In this document: positions 23,909-29,234 of the stretch, piece after piece
Position numbering within the stretch: position 1 is the first letter of the stretch
Layout: every line of letters starts with the position of its first letter
DNA from: a virus
DNA length: 29,234 nucleotides
IMG/VR virus record: IMGVR_UViG_3300027749_000390
Location: 1-29,234 of that record
Reading direction: 5' to 3' (one strand)
Notes under the pieces: generated by a model
What the model saw: the letters and a program-made list of their open reading frames with translations, nothing else
The model's database searches: none
What the model was told of the DNA's origin: nothing
Program-made: the position numbers and the translations under genes

Positions 23909-24092
23909 TTTGTAATTCCTTATCTTTATTTCTTTTGGGGAGGGGTAACCAGCCTAAATAGAAAAAATCATTCCATGATCCAACAACACAAACACCACCT
24001 TTGGTTAACAGGATCACCTTATGATCCTCCGGTGGTCTAGGGTCACCTGCAACTGGGTACAAAAATTCCTGTCCGTCTGCAAAGTAATTCAT
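23868..24092 (-). CDS. Small phage protein with conserved W-x-PLPKR motif
   Basis: The 74-aa protein starts ATG in an ATGA overlap with the preceding gene, with AAAGGA just upstream. Its middle (HKVILLTKGGVCVVGSWND, then YLGWLPLPKR) resembles a widespread small phage domain of unknown function in which a short beta-sheet unit ends W-x-PLP (DUF551-like by appearance). The C-terminal 20 residues are a charged helix (DKELQIEQIEASRHQ) that overlaps the next gene. No enzymatic residues are apparent. I cannot assign a role. Context is the accessory end of the early operon. Confidence 0.68.
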   Translation of the reverse strand: MNYFADGQEFLYPVAGDPRPPEDHKVILLTKGGVCVVGSWNDFFYLGWLPLPKRNKDKELQIEQIEASRHQKCA

Positions 24093-24289
24093 TTTCCTTT
24101 TATCCTTTTGTAGTCCAAAGCACCAGGACGAACGTATTCGTTTTTAGGCGGCTGATAGACCGGTTGCGCCCAGATGTTTATAGAGTTGGCTAAAGCCTCG
24201 TTTTGAACCCTTTGACGGCGTTTCCAAGGAGTAACTATGTTTAGCGTCTTACGGGCTGAATCTGATTCAATTTTTAGCGTAAAAGTCAC
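24089..24289 (-). CDS. Small basic hypothetical protein
   Basis: The 66-aa protein starts GTG at 24289 in a GTGA overlap with the upstream gene and ends in an ATGA overlap with the next gene. The product has TLNIVTPWKRRQRVQNEALANSI-type basic helix and an aromatic/Pro segment (IWAQPVYQPPKNEYVRPG), ending DYKRIKGK. It is net basic, so nucleic-acid binding is possible. I do not recognise the family. The 4-nt overlaps on both sides make expression as part of a coupled chain very likely. Confidence 0.65.
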   Translation of the reverse strand: MTFTLKIESDSARKTLNIVTPWKRRQRVQNEALANSINIWAQPVYQPPKNEYVRPGALDYKRIKGK

Positions 24290-24441
24290 AGCATTGCTTC
24301 TTCATGGTTGTTGGAATTAAATGGTAATTTACCTACGGGTTTTGTTGGACGTAATGCAACAGGAAAAGGCCATTGGATTGGTTTACGTTTTTCCATCAGC
24401 TTGTCCTGCGCTGCTGCTTTCTTTGATTTGTAGCCTGTCAT
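24286..24441 (-). CDS. 51-aa basic, Pro-rich hypothetical protein
   Basis: ATG at 24441 overlaps the previous stop (ATGA); a longer in-frame version from 24471 would overlap 34 nt and is not preferred. The product is MTGYKSKKAAAQDKLMEKRKP, then PFPVALRPTKPVGKLPF and NSNNHEEAML. It has a basic helical N-terminus, a Pro-rich centre, and no membrane segment. The family is not recognised. Reality rests on coupling by overlap at both ends and location in a uniform run of small genes. Confidence 0.6.
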   Translation of the reverse strand: MTGYKSKKAAAQDKLMEKRKPIQWPFPVALRPTKPVGKLPFNSNNHEEAML

Positions 24442-24593
24442 TTCAACACCACCGCACCGACTAACATCCATACGCCTACAACGATGGCTGCAAAGGCTAG
24501 GATGCCTTTAATCTGTTGAGCAAGAAACTCCCAAGTGTCATGCTCCTCCTCGGGTGTTTCATGCGCCATATACGCTTTGTCTGCGTCTGTCAT
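24438..24593 (-). CDS. 51-aa single-TM protein
   Basis: ATG at 24593 follows GGAG eight nt upstream and overlaps the upstream gene's stop (ATGA). A longer frame to 24770 exists but is the shadow of the neighbouring gene. The product is MTDADKAYMAHETPEEEHDT, a short charged linker, then a C-terminal hydrophobic helix (residues about 30-50, GILAFAAIVVGVWMLVGAVVL). Small tail-anchored membrane proteins in early phage operons sometimes modify the host envelope or block superinfection; that is speculation here. The family is not recognised. Confidence 0.65.
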   Translation of the reverse strand: MTDADKAYMAHETPEEEHDTWEFLAQQIKGILAFAAIVVGVWMLVGAVVLK

Positions 24594-24802
24594 TTGTTGC
24601 GCTCCTTGAGCATGGCATCTGCCATTTCGTATGCAAGGCCAACCAAATCTGAATACATGAAGGTTTCTCCTTTTGCGGCGCAACCAGAAATAGCACCTTG
24701 CATAGCCAGCGCAGCAAAGTGATCGCGCAGCGTCATGTCCTTGGCGTAGCCGCCTGTCTTCTTCATCCATGTTGGATCAATTTGTATTGTGTCTTCTTTC
24801 AT
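24590..24802 (-). CDS. 70-aa conserved small phage protein
   Basis: The start at 24802 has AAAGGA with a 6-nt spacer and sits in an ATGA overlap with the preceding gene. The product has the pattern M-T-L-R-D-H-F-A-A-L-A-M-Q followed by YSDLVGLAYEMADAMLKER, a layout I know from many phages and prophages as a small protein of unknown function. It is soluble and mostly helical. No catalytic motif is visible. It may interact with a host protein, but nothing in the sequence specifies which. Confidence 0.7.
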   Translation of the reverse strand: MKEDTIQIDPTWMKKTGGYAKDMTLRDHFAALAMQGAISGCAAKGETFMYSDLVGLAYEMADAMLKERNK

Positions 24803-24990
24803 TTGTATTCCTTTAAACGTGTTGTTAAACGTTCTATACGGGCCAAATTTAAATCCAAAACAGCAGATGCGTACTCACAAGCGTTTTCAGCTTCCAGCCT
24901 GTCAAGATGTGCTTGGGCTAATTCCCTAGAAATTACTTCAATGGGTGTCAGTTCACGCCAGAAATCTTTAAAGTGCTTTAAGAATTTCAT
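24799..24990 (-). CDS. 63-aa helical hypothetical protein
   Basis: This protein starts ATG in an overlap with the mazG-like gene's stop (ATGA) and ends in an overlap with the next gene. The sequence MKFLKHFKDFWRELTPIEVISRELAQAHLDRLEAE followed by ASAVLDLNLARIERLTTRLKEY is all-helical with heptad-like leucines, a probable coiled coil. The RELAQAHLDRLEAE core looks familiar from short phage proteins of unknown role. No membrane segment is present. Function cannot be assigned. Confidence 0.68.
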   Translation of the reverse strand: MKFLKHFKDFWRELTPIEVISRELAQAHLDRLEAENACEYASAVLDLNLARIERLTTRLKEYK

Positions 24991-25292
24991 GCTTTGACAA
25001 ACACGCCGTTTTCACGAAGGGTCCCTTTGCGGTTTTTGATGGCATCGTATGCCACTTCCATGCAGTCCACCAGGTTAAGATTCTGCAAAGCACAGTAAAT
25101 AATCAAGCAGACCATCGTATCGCCAACGGCATCCACGATGTCTTCTCGGTTATCTTTGATGGTGGCATCAGCCAATTCACCGATTTCCGATACAGCTTTT
25201 AACAACTGTGTTTCAGGTGTTGAGTTTGGCACGATCTTTCGAGCCTCTGCCCAACGTATTATGTCCATCTCTACCATTGCGTAAGTAGTCAT
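24987..25292 (-). CDS. MazG-like NTP pyrophosphohydrolase
   Basis: The 101-aa protein has the all-alpha MazG fold pattern. A segment reading VSEIGELADATIKDN provides the E-x-x-E pair (Glu36, Glu39), and EDIVDAVGDTMV provides acidic Asp54 and Asp58. Together they form the metal-binding E-x-x-E ... D-x-x-x-D core, followed by hydrophobic helices. MazG proteins hydrolyse nucleoside triphosphates to monophosphates and pyrophosphate; phage versions may alter host nucleotide or alarmone pools. ATG at 25292 has only a weak GAAAG site. A 6-bp G/C hairpin sits 12 nt before the start. The next gene overlaps its stop (ATGA). Confidence 0.82.
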   Translation of the reverse strand: MTTYAMVEMDIIRWAEARKIVPNSTPETQLLKAVSEIGELADATIKDNREDIVDAVGDTMVCLIIYCALQNLNLVDCMEVAYDAIKNRKGTLRENGVFVKA

Positions 25293-25304
25293 ACAATTCT
25301 TTCT

Positions 25305-25321
25305 GGGGGGATATTCCCCCC
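25305..25321. promoter_or_regulatory. G6/C6 hairpin between small gene and mazG-like gene
   Basis: Six G (25305-25310) and six C (25316-25321) form a perfect stem with loop ATATT. On the minus strand it lies 5 nt after the stop codon of the 49-aa gene and 12 nt before the mazG-like start. It has no following T tract on that strand but is followed by TTT on the plus strand. It may limit read-through, protect an mRNA end or affect mazG translation. Confidence 0.6.
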
Positions 25322-25326
25322 TTTGG

Positions 25327-25476
25327 TTAATCTTCTTCTACAACCGGAGCAATAACTTGTGGATTTGCTTGCTCTTGGATTTTCTCAATCAGAGTTTTGA
25401 CTTGTTCGTAAGGGAACTTAGACAATGCTCCAAGGATTGAGTTAACTTCATCAATCGAAAATACTAAAGTAATCAT
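25327..25476 (-). CDS. 49-aa small protein
   Basis: The ATG at 25476 begins MITLVFSIDEVNSILGALSK, a helical Leu/Ile-rich unit with FPYEQVKTLIEKIQEQ, and ends acidic (VVEED). The frame could extend to TTG 25518, but no ribosome-binding site supports that; the chosen start has a weak GAG 10-12 nt upstream. It overlaps the neighbouring 56-aa gene by 26 nt. The pattern (short beta strand then S-x-x-E-V-N-x-I-L-x-A-L and Y-x-x-V-x-x-L-I-x-x-I) is familiar from small phage proteins without a known function. Confidence 0.6.
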   Translation of the reverse strand: MITLVFSIDEVNSILGALSKFPYEQVKTLIEKIQEQANPQVIAPVVEED

Positions 25477-25621
25477 TTTGCGGTTTCTCGTTAAAAAGTG
25501 ATAAGGGTTTGTCGTCAAAAGCAGGGTTTGTTTTCAACCATATTGTTCCATTGGAAGACAACCAGGACGATGGTGTCTCCACAATGACTTCGCCAGTTTC
25601 AGGGTTAAGTAGCGTGTTCAT
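25451..25621 (-). CDS. 56-aa small protein overlapping its neighbours
   Basis: ATG at 25621 shares TGATG with the stop of the SSB-tip gene, giving a typical stop-start coupling. The product is MNTLLNPETGEVIVETPSSW, then a polar centre (WLSSNGTIWLKTNPAFDDKP) and FNEKPQNDYFSIFD. The NPETGEVIV opening is a common beginning of small phage proteins, and the acidic-aromatic end (DYFSIFD) is notable. It is soluble. I do not recognise the family. The position between a DNA-binding-type gene and a helical gene in a coupled chain supports it. Confidence 0.6.
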   Translation of the reverse strand: MNTLLNPETGEVIVETPSSWLSSNGTIWLKTNPAFDDKPLSLFNEKPQNDYFSIFD

Positions 25622-25872
25622 CAGAATGGCAGATCATCATCTGGTTTTGTTTTGCGGGTAGATGCAGAACTTTGGCGAGGGGAGTCTTGTTTTTCTTTGA
25701 CTGACAAAGAGAAAAACTTGGTCCCATCTTTCTTTGATTCTTTGATCCAGGCATTTAGCCAGTACTCAGTACCCTCGACATTGATAGACCCGTTGTAATC
25801 GGGGTGTCGGTCTTCCTCTTTCTTTGTGTTTTTAAAGAGTGAACCTCGGTTCGTGTTGTCGTAATCAGCCAT
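25621..25872 (-). CDS. Small protein with SSB-like C-terminal tip (DDDLPF)
   Basis: The 83-aa protein starts ATG 25872 after GAGG; a longer in-frame version overlaps the Sak-like gene and is not preferred. The body has SLFKNTKKEEDRHPDYNGSI and VEGTEYWLNAWIKESKKDGT, then KFFSLSVKEK, a beta-rich layout I know from small phage proteins next to recombination genes. Residues about 62-77 form a disordered basic Ser/Arg/Lys linker, and the end DDDLPF closely resembles the conserved acidic tip of bacterial SSB (DDDIPF). The start overlaps the end of the Sak-like gene by 8 nt. It may bind ssDNA or compete with host SSB for partners. Confidence 0.72.
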   Translation of the reverse strand: MADYDNTNRGSLFKNTKKEEDRHPDYNGSINVEGTEYWLNAWIKESKKDGTKFFSLSVKEKQDSPRQSSASTRKTKPDDDLPF

Positions 25873-26440
25873 TTTTTTCCTCATCAAGTTTAGATTTGTA
25901 CGCTTTGATAGCAGAGCGCACCTTACTGTCAATCTTTAGTGCTTCCCACACTGCAAGACGAACCTCGTTGTCGGAAATGGATTCCCATTCCCCATACATT
26001 CCAGCCATGTCACCTTTGGCGTGTAAACCTTTAATGGCCTCCACCACCTGGTCAATCAGGCCGGTATCCATCTGCGGCAGGTCTTCACCGGCATAGATAT
26101 ACAGACCCAATCCATGCAGCGACAATGCTTTGGTCATGCAACGCATGATGGCTGTATTGACTGCAAAAGCATCAGGGTGCTGGATAGCCTTGTTCCGATG
26201 GTCCATAACCGGCAATTGGCAGGTTATAGGCTTGTTAAACAGGGTTACTGTTACCCAAACCATGTAAGTGCCGTTAATGTCGATCCAGCATTTGTCGCCA
26301 AACATCTGCACTTGGAAGTGAGCATTGGGATCGGCCTTGAGTGCTTCAGCCCATGCCCAAGCCCATGACAGGTAAGTAAGGTTGCCCTTCTTTTCGGTAT
26401 GCTCGTTTACGTTTAGTTTGAGCAGTGTATTAACGTCCAT
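25865..26440 (-). CDS. Sak-like (DUF1071) single-strand annealing protein
   Basis: The 191-aa protein carries the signature of the DUF1071/Sak recombinase family: LTYLSWAWAWAEALKADPNA near residue 21, then NTAIMRCMTKALSLHGLGLYIYAGEDLP-like sequence near residues 95-122 (LHGLGLYIYAGEDLP is typical). Such proteins anneal complementary ssDNA and support phage recombination. ATG 26440 follows AGGA with a 9-nt spacer; the frame is open to 26539 but that part overlaps the Cys-rich gene. It lies upstream of the SSB-tip protein and downstream of RusA, making a recombination module. Confidence 0.87.
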   Translation of the reverse strand: MDVNTLLKLNVNEHTEKKGNLTYLSWAWAWAEALKADPNAHFQVQMFGDKCWIDINGTYMVWVTVTLFNKPITCQLPVMDHRNKAIQHPDAFAVNTAIMRCMTKALSLHGLGLYIYAGEDLPQMDTGLIDQVVEAIKGLHAKGDMAGMYGEWESISDNEVRLAVWEALKIDSKVRSAIKAYKSKLDEEKNG

Positions 26441-26648
26441 TGCGTTTTTCCTCTTGTTTAGCGGCAATTTCTGCCCACTGTATTTCTTCATTGATGATGT
26501 CCATCTGTTCGCTGGTTTCCAGGTCTTGGAACGGAACAAAGTGGTTTTCTTGGCAGCAGTGGTATTTGTCGCCTTTGGGCTCGAGACAGTAGCAGCAGTA
26601 CTCTATGTCTTTGAACTCTTCCCGATACATTTCAAATGCCGTTTTCAT
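26430..26648 (-). CDS. 72-aa cysteine-rich protein, possible zinc binder
   Basis: ATG 26648 has AGGAG with a 6-nt spacer, so it is preferred over TTG 26654. The product begins MKTAFEMYREEFKDIEYCCYCLEP and has a second Cys pair, GDKYHCCQENHF, giving C-C-x-C...C-C plus His. The spacing suggests a small zinc-binding unit. The C-terminal half is an acidic helix (MDIINEEIQWAEIAAKQEEK). Similar Cys-rich small phage proteins exist but lack a defined role. It precedes the Sak-like gene with an 11-nt overlap, so it may serve recombination. Confidence 0.65.
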   Translation of the reverse strand: MKTAFEMYREEFKDIEYCCYCLEPKGDKYHCCQENHFVPFQDLETSEQMDIINEEIQWAEIAAKQEEKRNGR

Positions 26649-26743
26649 ATTCAACTCCTATACAAATATTAAAGTCTGAGTTCCTCGAGGTGAGGAGCCT
26701 GTATCCTAACGCAGATTTCCGTTTTTTTTCTAGGTGTTTTCCC
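26649..26743 (-). other. 95-nt gap upstream of the Cys-rich gene: longest spacer of the minus block
   Basis: This is the only sizeable gap in the minus operon. It contains the ribosome-binding site AGGAG, a stem-loop with TCCTC (26682-26686) pairing with GAGGA (26692-26696), extendable by a wobble and one G-C pair, and a run of eight A (minus strand). I could not find a convincing -35/-10 promoter pair. It may contain an internal promoter or an RNA-control element. Confidence 0.4.
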
Positions 26744-27163
26744 CTATGGCAAAACTTCGTGAATTGTGATATGGACACCAGGCTCTATGCTGTACTTCTT
26801 GTAGACGTGTAGACGGATCACTTGGACATCGTCCTTGTATACAATCCCGTTCATTGCATCCAAGAATGCTTTGGCAATATTGTCTATGTCGGGCTTCTTT
26901 GTAGGCCATTCCTCGCCTGTTAAACAAGCCGTAGTACGTTTTTTCGAGTAAGACGCTGGTACTCCGACATGGACAATCAGGGTAACACTTAAAGGCGTTT
27001 CTAGCGGTTCTCTGGGGAACATATGCAGTCTGGCAGCATTGGCTATGCTTTCCTCATACATCTTGGTCTTGGCATCGGTGTAGGTCTTGGTGAACTTCCC
27101 TACCCTAGAAAACCTTGGTCTTCCCTTGCCCTTGGGTTCACTGAGTACTTTAAAGTAGATCAT
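26744..27163 (-). CDS. rusA: RusA-family Holliday junction resolvase
   Basis: The 139-aa protein has the RusA layout: a start with PKGKGRPRFSR, then KKPDIDNIAKAFLDAMNGIVYKDD-type sequence containing Asp92, Asp94 and Asp111/Asp112 of the acidic catalytic core, and VQVIRLHVYKK. The family resolves four-way DNA junctions, freeing recombining or replicating phage DNA for packaging. AGGA with an 8-nt spacer precedes the ATG. It overlaps the previous gene by 14 nt. Length is usual for RusA (about 120-140 aa). Context with Sak-like and helicase genes is consistent. Confidence 0.93.
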   Translation of the reverse strand: MIYFKVLSEPKGKGRPRFSRVGKFTKTYTDAKTKMYEESIANAARLHMFPREPLETPLSVTLIVHVGVPASYSKKRTTACLTGEEWPTKKPDIDNIAKAFLDAMNGIVYKDDVQVIRLHVYKKYSIEPGVHITIHEVLP

Positions 27164-27365
27164 TGAGTAATTCCTGTTCGTCTATTTGTCTCATGTAACC
27201 TCTGACTCGTTTATCAAAGTCAAATCCATAATGACGTTGTATAACTCGTATACGTTTTGATAGCCTTTCTGCTGCTTCTGCTTTGCCAACCTTTTCAACG
27301 TTGTTGTAATAGAACGGCAGAAGTTCTCGAGCCTCTGCCTTTTCTAGGATATCCCTGTCACTCAT
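27150..27365 (-). CDS. 71-aa helical protein between helicase and resolvase genes
   Basis: The start ATG 27365 overlaps the helicase stop by 8 nt; the longer frame to 27389 would overlap more. The product is MSDRDILEKAEARELLPFYY, a helical region with GKAEAAERLSKRIRVIQRHYG that may contain a helix-turn-helix-like unit, and an acidic end (IDEQELLNDLL). Basic clusters (SKRIRVIQRH, DKRVRGYMR) suggest nucleic-acid contact. The family is not recognised. Its place between helicase and RusA genes suggests a replication or recombination accessory. Confidence 0.68.
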   Translation of the reverse strand: MSDRDILEKAEARELLPFYYNNVEKVGKAEAAERLSKRIRVIQRHYGFDFDKRVRGYMRQIDEQELLNDLL

Positions 27366-28314
27366 AAACGAACACCGGATCGTTGGCATTGCCTAAGAAC
27401 TGGCCTGAGTCTTTATGCAGCCAAAGGGCAATAGAGGGCTCACCATCACCAGAACCTTCGTAGTGACGTTGTTTGCAGCACTTCAACACTGCATCAAACT
27501 CACCAGCCTTGGTCCCAAACTTCCCATTGTTTCGTATATCGTCTTCTTTCGCTTTGTTCCGGAAGACAGTGAATACGTTGTCCACCTGGTCGGAGATCGA
27601 GCCACTACCCTTTAAATCGTATTTATCAGGGATGACGTGTTCGTTCTGTGGCTTTCTAACATGATGGATCAAGTGGATGTGGATTTGGTAATCCTTCGCA
27701 ATTGAGAACAACTCACTGACCAACATCTTCTGTCCGGTCATATCCTCTTCCGATCCAACTACTTTCATCAATGAGTCGATAAACAAGTGGGTAATTTTCA
27801 ATTCCTTTGCACAGTACCTGGCAACACCAATCACAGTCTCAGCATTGGTTGTGCCGGTTTGATCGTAAATCCACAGATTCTTGGACCATGCACCGAACTT
27901 GTCGAACAGAGCATCAAGTACCTCAAAACCTTCATCGTTCTGGTATTCCTCTGTAAACGGATTTGTACCAATGTACATCCGAGACATTAAACGTATTGTC
28001 TCAATCGGTTTCATTTCAAAGGATGCCATGCAAACCTTCTCGCCTTGCTTCATCAGAGACATTGCTATTTGGGCAGTGACTTGGGACTTACCATGCCCAT
28101 TCATTCCTGCCCAAACAGTAACCTCACCTGGACGAAAGTAAAACGAATCATTAGCTTTCTGCCAAGGGGTCCAAACCTTTCGCTCCTTACCAATGTTCCT
28201 CATCCGCTCCTTAATGGACGGAATGTACATAGATGCAGACTTTACGTTTGTTACGTTTTCTGTTTCTTTCAGATATTGGCTAAAGTCAATGTTGTCTTCA
28301 ATCATGTTAGCCAT
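27358..28314 (-). CDS. DnaB / T7-gp4-like replicative helicase (RecA fold)
   Basis: The 318-aa protein has Walker A GMNGHGKS (residues 70-77), the catalytic Glu100 in ASFEM, Walker B HLFIDSL (Asp180), and the helicase motif HLIHHVRKP (214-222), followed by DLKGSGSISDQVDNV. This is the C-terminal helicase domain of DnaB/Twinkle/gp4 proteins; no primase or zinc-binding part is attached. It likely forms a ring that unwinds phage DNA. ATG 28314 overlaps the end of the upstream gene by 8 nt and has a modest GGA site; an in-frame upstream extension is not supported. The neighbouring initiator-like gene fits a loader-helicase pair. Confidence 0.88.
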   Translation of the reverse strand: MANMIEDNIDFSQYLKETENVTNVKSASMYIPSIKERMRNIGKERKVWTPWQKANDSFYFRPGEVTVWAGMNGHGKSQVTAQIAMSLMKQGEKVCMASFEMKPIETIRLMSRMYIGTNPFTEEYQNDEGFEVLDALFDKFGAWSKNLWIYDQTGTTNAETVIGVARYCAKELKITHLFIDSLMKVVGSEEDMTGQKMLVSELFSIAKDYQIHIHLIHHVRKPQNEHVIPDKYDLKGSGSISDQVDNVFTVFRNKAKEDDIRNNGKFGTKAGEFDAVLKCCKQRHYEGSGDGEPSIALWLHKDSGQFLGNANDPVFVYE

Positions 28315-28642
28315 AGTAATGTTCCATCCATTTCGTTTCAAATTTCTCGGGTCCGGTCTGTACTGTTTGGCAAGCAATCACAGTAGTAGCACCATGCTTC
28401 TTGCAAGCCTTTAAAAGGGCTTTTCCACGACTTTCTGACTCAGTTGATATGTGGACCTGCGTTCCGATTAAAAACCGCAAATCAAGGGTTTCTATCGCAT
28501 CACCTTTTACACAGACATGGGGGAACTCTCCATGCTCATGCCAATCAATGTTGGGGGAAGGGAAGCTGTAGTCATCAATAAAGATCGCTTCTGGCATTAA
28601 ACGTTTTAAACGCAATGCAATGATGTGTTCGTGGCCTCTCAT
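28307..28642 (-). CDS. Conserved phage protein of unknown function, replication module
   Basis: The 111-aa protein begins MRGHEHIIALRLKRLMPEAIFIDD, then has CVKGDAIETLDLRFLIGTQVHIST and SRGKALLKACKKHGATTVIAC. I recall this layout from many phages as a small conserved protein beside replication genes, with no function proven. It starts in an ATGA overlap with the initiator-type gene and overlaps the helicase start by 8 nt, so it is made together with both. It could be an accessory of helicase loading or a nucleotide- or DNA-binding factor; sequence gives no catalytic clue. Confidence 0.75.
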   Translation of the reverse strand: MRGHEHIIALRLKRLMPEAIFIDDYSFPSPNIDWHEHGEFPHVCVKGDAIETLDLRFLIGTQVHISTESESRGKALLKACKKHGATTVIACQTVQTGPEKFETKWMEHYYG

Positions 28643-29234
28643 ATCAAACCTCTTTTGTAATCAGGAACAAGGGAAACAACTTCATCCTGCCAACGTCCTT
28701 GGTTTAACCAGGTAGCTGGCATAGGAATAAATTGTCCGTTTTCTTTTTTCCATTGGTCGGTGTTCTTTTGTTGGGCAATGGCTTTAAGCATTGTTTGCAA
28801 AAGTTCGTTGTTTACTTTGCGTTTAGCAAAAGCGGTACGAGCCAAGTCTTTGCCGGTCTTCTTGGGATAGGCTTTCCAAAATTCTTCAAAGTTCTGATTA
28901 ACCTGCTTTTTCTCTGTCTCTTTCTCTCTCTCTTCCTCTGTCTCTGGGATAGCATCTTGATAGCGATCTGCTAGCACTCCGCTAGCAATTACAAAAAAAC
29001 CCTTATCAATCAATGGCTTAATACCATCTGAGTAATCTTTTTGGGTAATGTGTAATCGAAACATCAACTCTTCGCAAGAAGCCTCAAAGATGCCATCTTT
29101 GGTTTCACTTGCAAGCAACCAAAGCATTGGTGCTAGCGCCTTGCTAGCAATAGGCAAGCATACAAATGCCCTATTGTTTAACAAGTCTCGGTGGAGTTTG
29201 ATCCAGGGTGGGCAGCGGTCTTTGTAGTGTTGAA
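28639..29234 (-). CDS. Replication initiation / helicase-loader-type protein, 5' end off window
   Basis: The frame is open to the window end (first visible residues QHYKDRCPPWIKLHRDLLNN), so TTG 29184 is not the start; about 197 residues are visible. The visible N-terminal part has the WIKLHRDLL and LWLLASETKDG motifs of phage replication proteins with a winged-helix domain. A charged linker (residues about 95-110, EEEREKETEKK) leads to a C-terminal FEEFWKAYPKKTGKDLARTAF and FIPMPATWLNQGRWQDE segment, typical of DnaT/DnaD-like and lambda-O/P-like partners. It likely binds the origin and recruits the helicase encoded two genes later. Confidence 0.78.
   Translation of the reverse strand, partial: QHYKDRCPPWIKLHRDLLNNRAFVCLPIASKALAPMLWLLASETKDGIFEASCEELMFRLHITQKDYSDGIKPLIDKGFFVIASGVLADRYQDAIPETEEEREKETEKKQVNQNFEEFWKAYPKKTGKDLARTAFAKRKVNNELLQTMLKAIAQQKNTDQWKKENGQFIPMPATWLNQGRWQDEVVSLVPDYKRGLI

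Noticed and set aside
24594-24770. N-terminal extension of the 51-aa single-TM protein (Cys/Arg-rich segment)
   Set aside because: It is an out-of-frame reading of the neighbouring 70-aa gene, and ATG 24593 has its own ribosome-binding site.
26649-26743. Promoter for the left part of the minus operon
   Set aside because: AT-rich segments are present, but no -35/-10 pair with normal spacing could be matched, so no promoter is claimed.

Overview
The window is a contiguous piece of a tailed double-stranded DNA phage genome, most like a podovirus. It has a SU10-type (DUF5309-like) major capsid protein, a P22/T7-style adaptor and nozzle pair, low-complexity virion-interior or ejection-type proteins, and no tape measure, tail tube, sheath or baseplate gene. 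Nothing in it is chromosomal: there is no rRNA, tRNA, IS element or CRISPR array, and no integrase or repressor was recognised. The tail-adhesin modules resemble those of aquatic (cyanophage, pelagiphage, freshwater) phages. A small winged-helix protein resembles ones seen in Burkholderiales-type phages. The host cannot be named from the sequence alone.

Plus strand, 1-23210 (late genes): the end of a scaffold-like protein and the major capsid protein, then two stem-loops (1980-2027), a hypothetical protein and a head-tail adaptor candidate. The adhesin region follows: a 1390-aa repeat and glycine-rich tail fibre, two small fibre-associated proteins, a 659-aa protein with three LamG-like lectin domains, another small protein, a 539-aa nozzle-like protein, and an 877-aa fibre with a collagen-like stretch and a C-terminal intramolecular-chaperone-like domain. 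Positions 15052-20415 hold five low-complexity proteins, one with two internal tandem-repeat arrays, which probably are interior or ejected virion proteins. A lysis module (20424-22248) has small membrane proteins, a 3-TM holin and a GH24 lysozyme. The block ends with an HTH plus metallophosphoesterase protein.

Minus strand, 23233-29234 (replication/early genes, read right to left): a replication-initiation/helicase-loader-type protein (running off the window), a conserved 111-aa protein, a DnaB/T7-gp4-like helicase, a 71-aa protein, a RusA resolvase, a Cys-rich protein, a Sak-like (DUF1071) annealing protein, a small protein with an SSB-like C-terminal tip, two small ORFs and a MazG-like pyrophosphohydrolase. 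A chain of 50-80-aa genes follows, most joined by 4-nt ATGA/GTGA overlaps. It ends in an extremely acidic 71-aa protein with no K, R or H. The two blocks converge at a 22-bp gap beside a GC-rich hairpin (23199-23215).

The minus block supplies replication, recombination and probably host-takeover functions. The plus block builds the capsid, portal-proximal tail, receptor-binding fibres, ejection proteins and lysis machinery. Portal, terminase, DNA polymerase and primase are not in the window. The least explained parts are the acidic protein and its hairpin leader, the repeat-array virion protein, the paralogous small proteins around the LamG adhesin, and the string of overlapping micro-genes.
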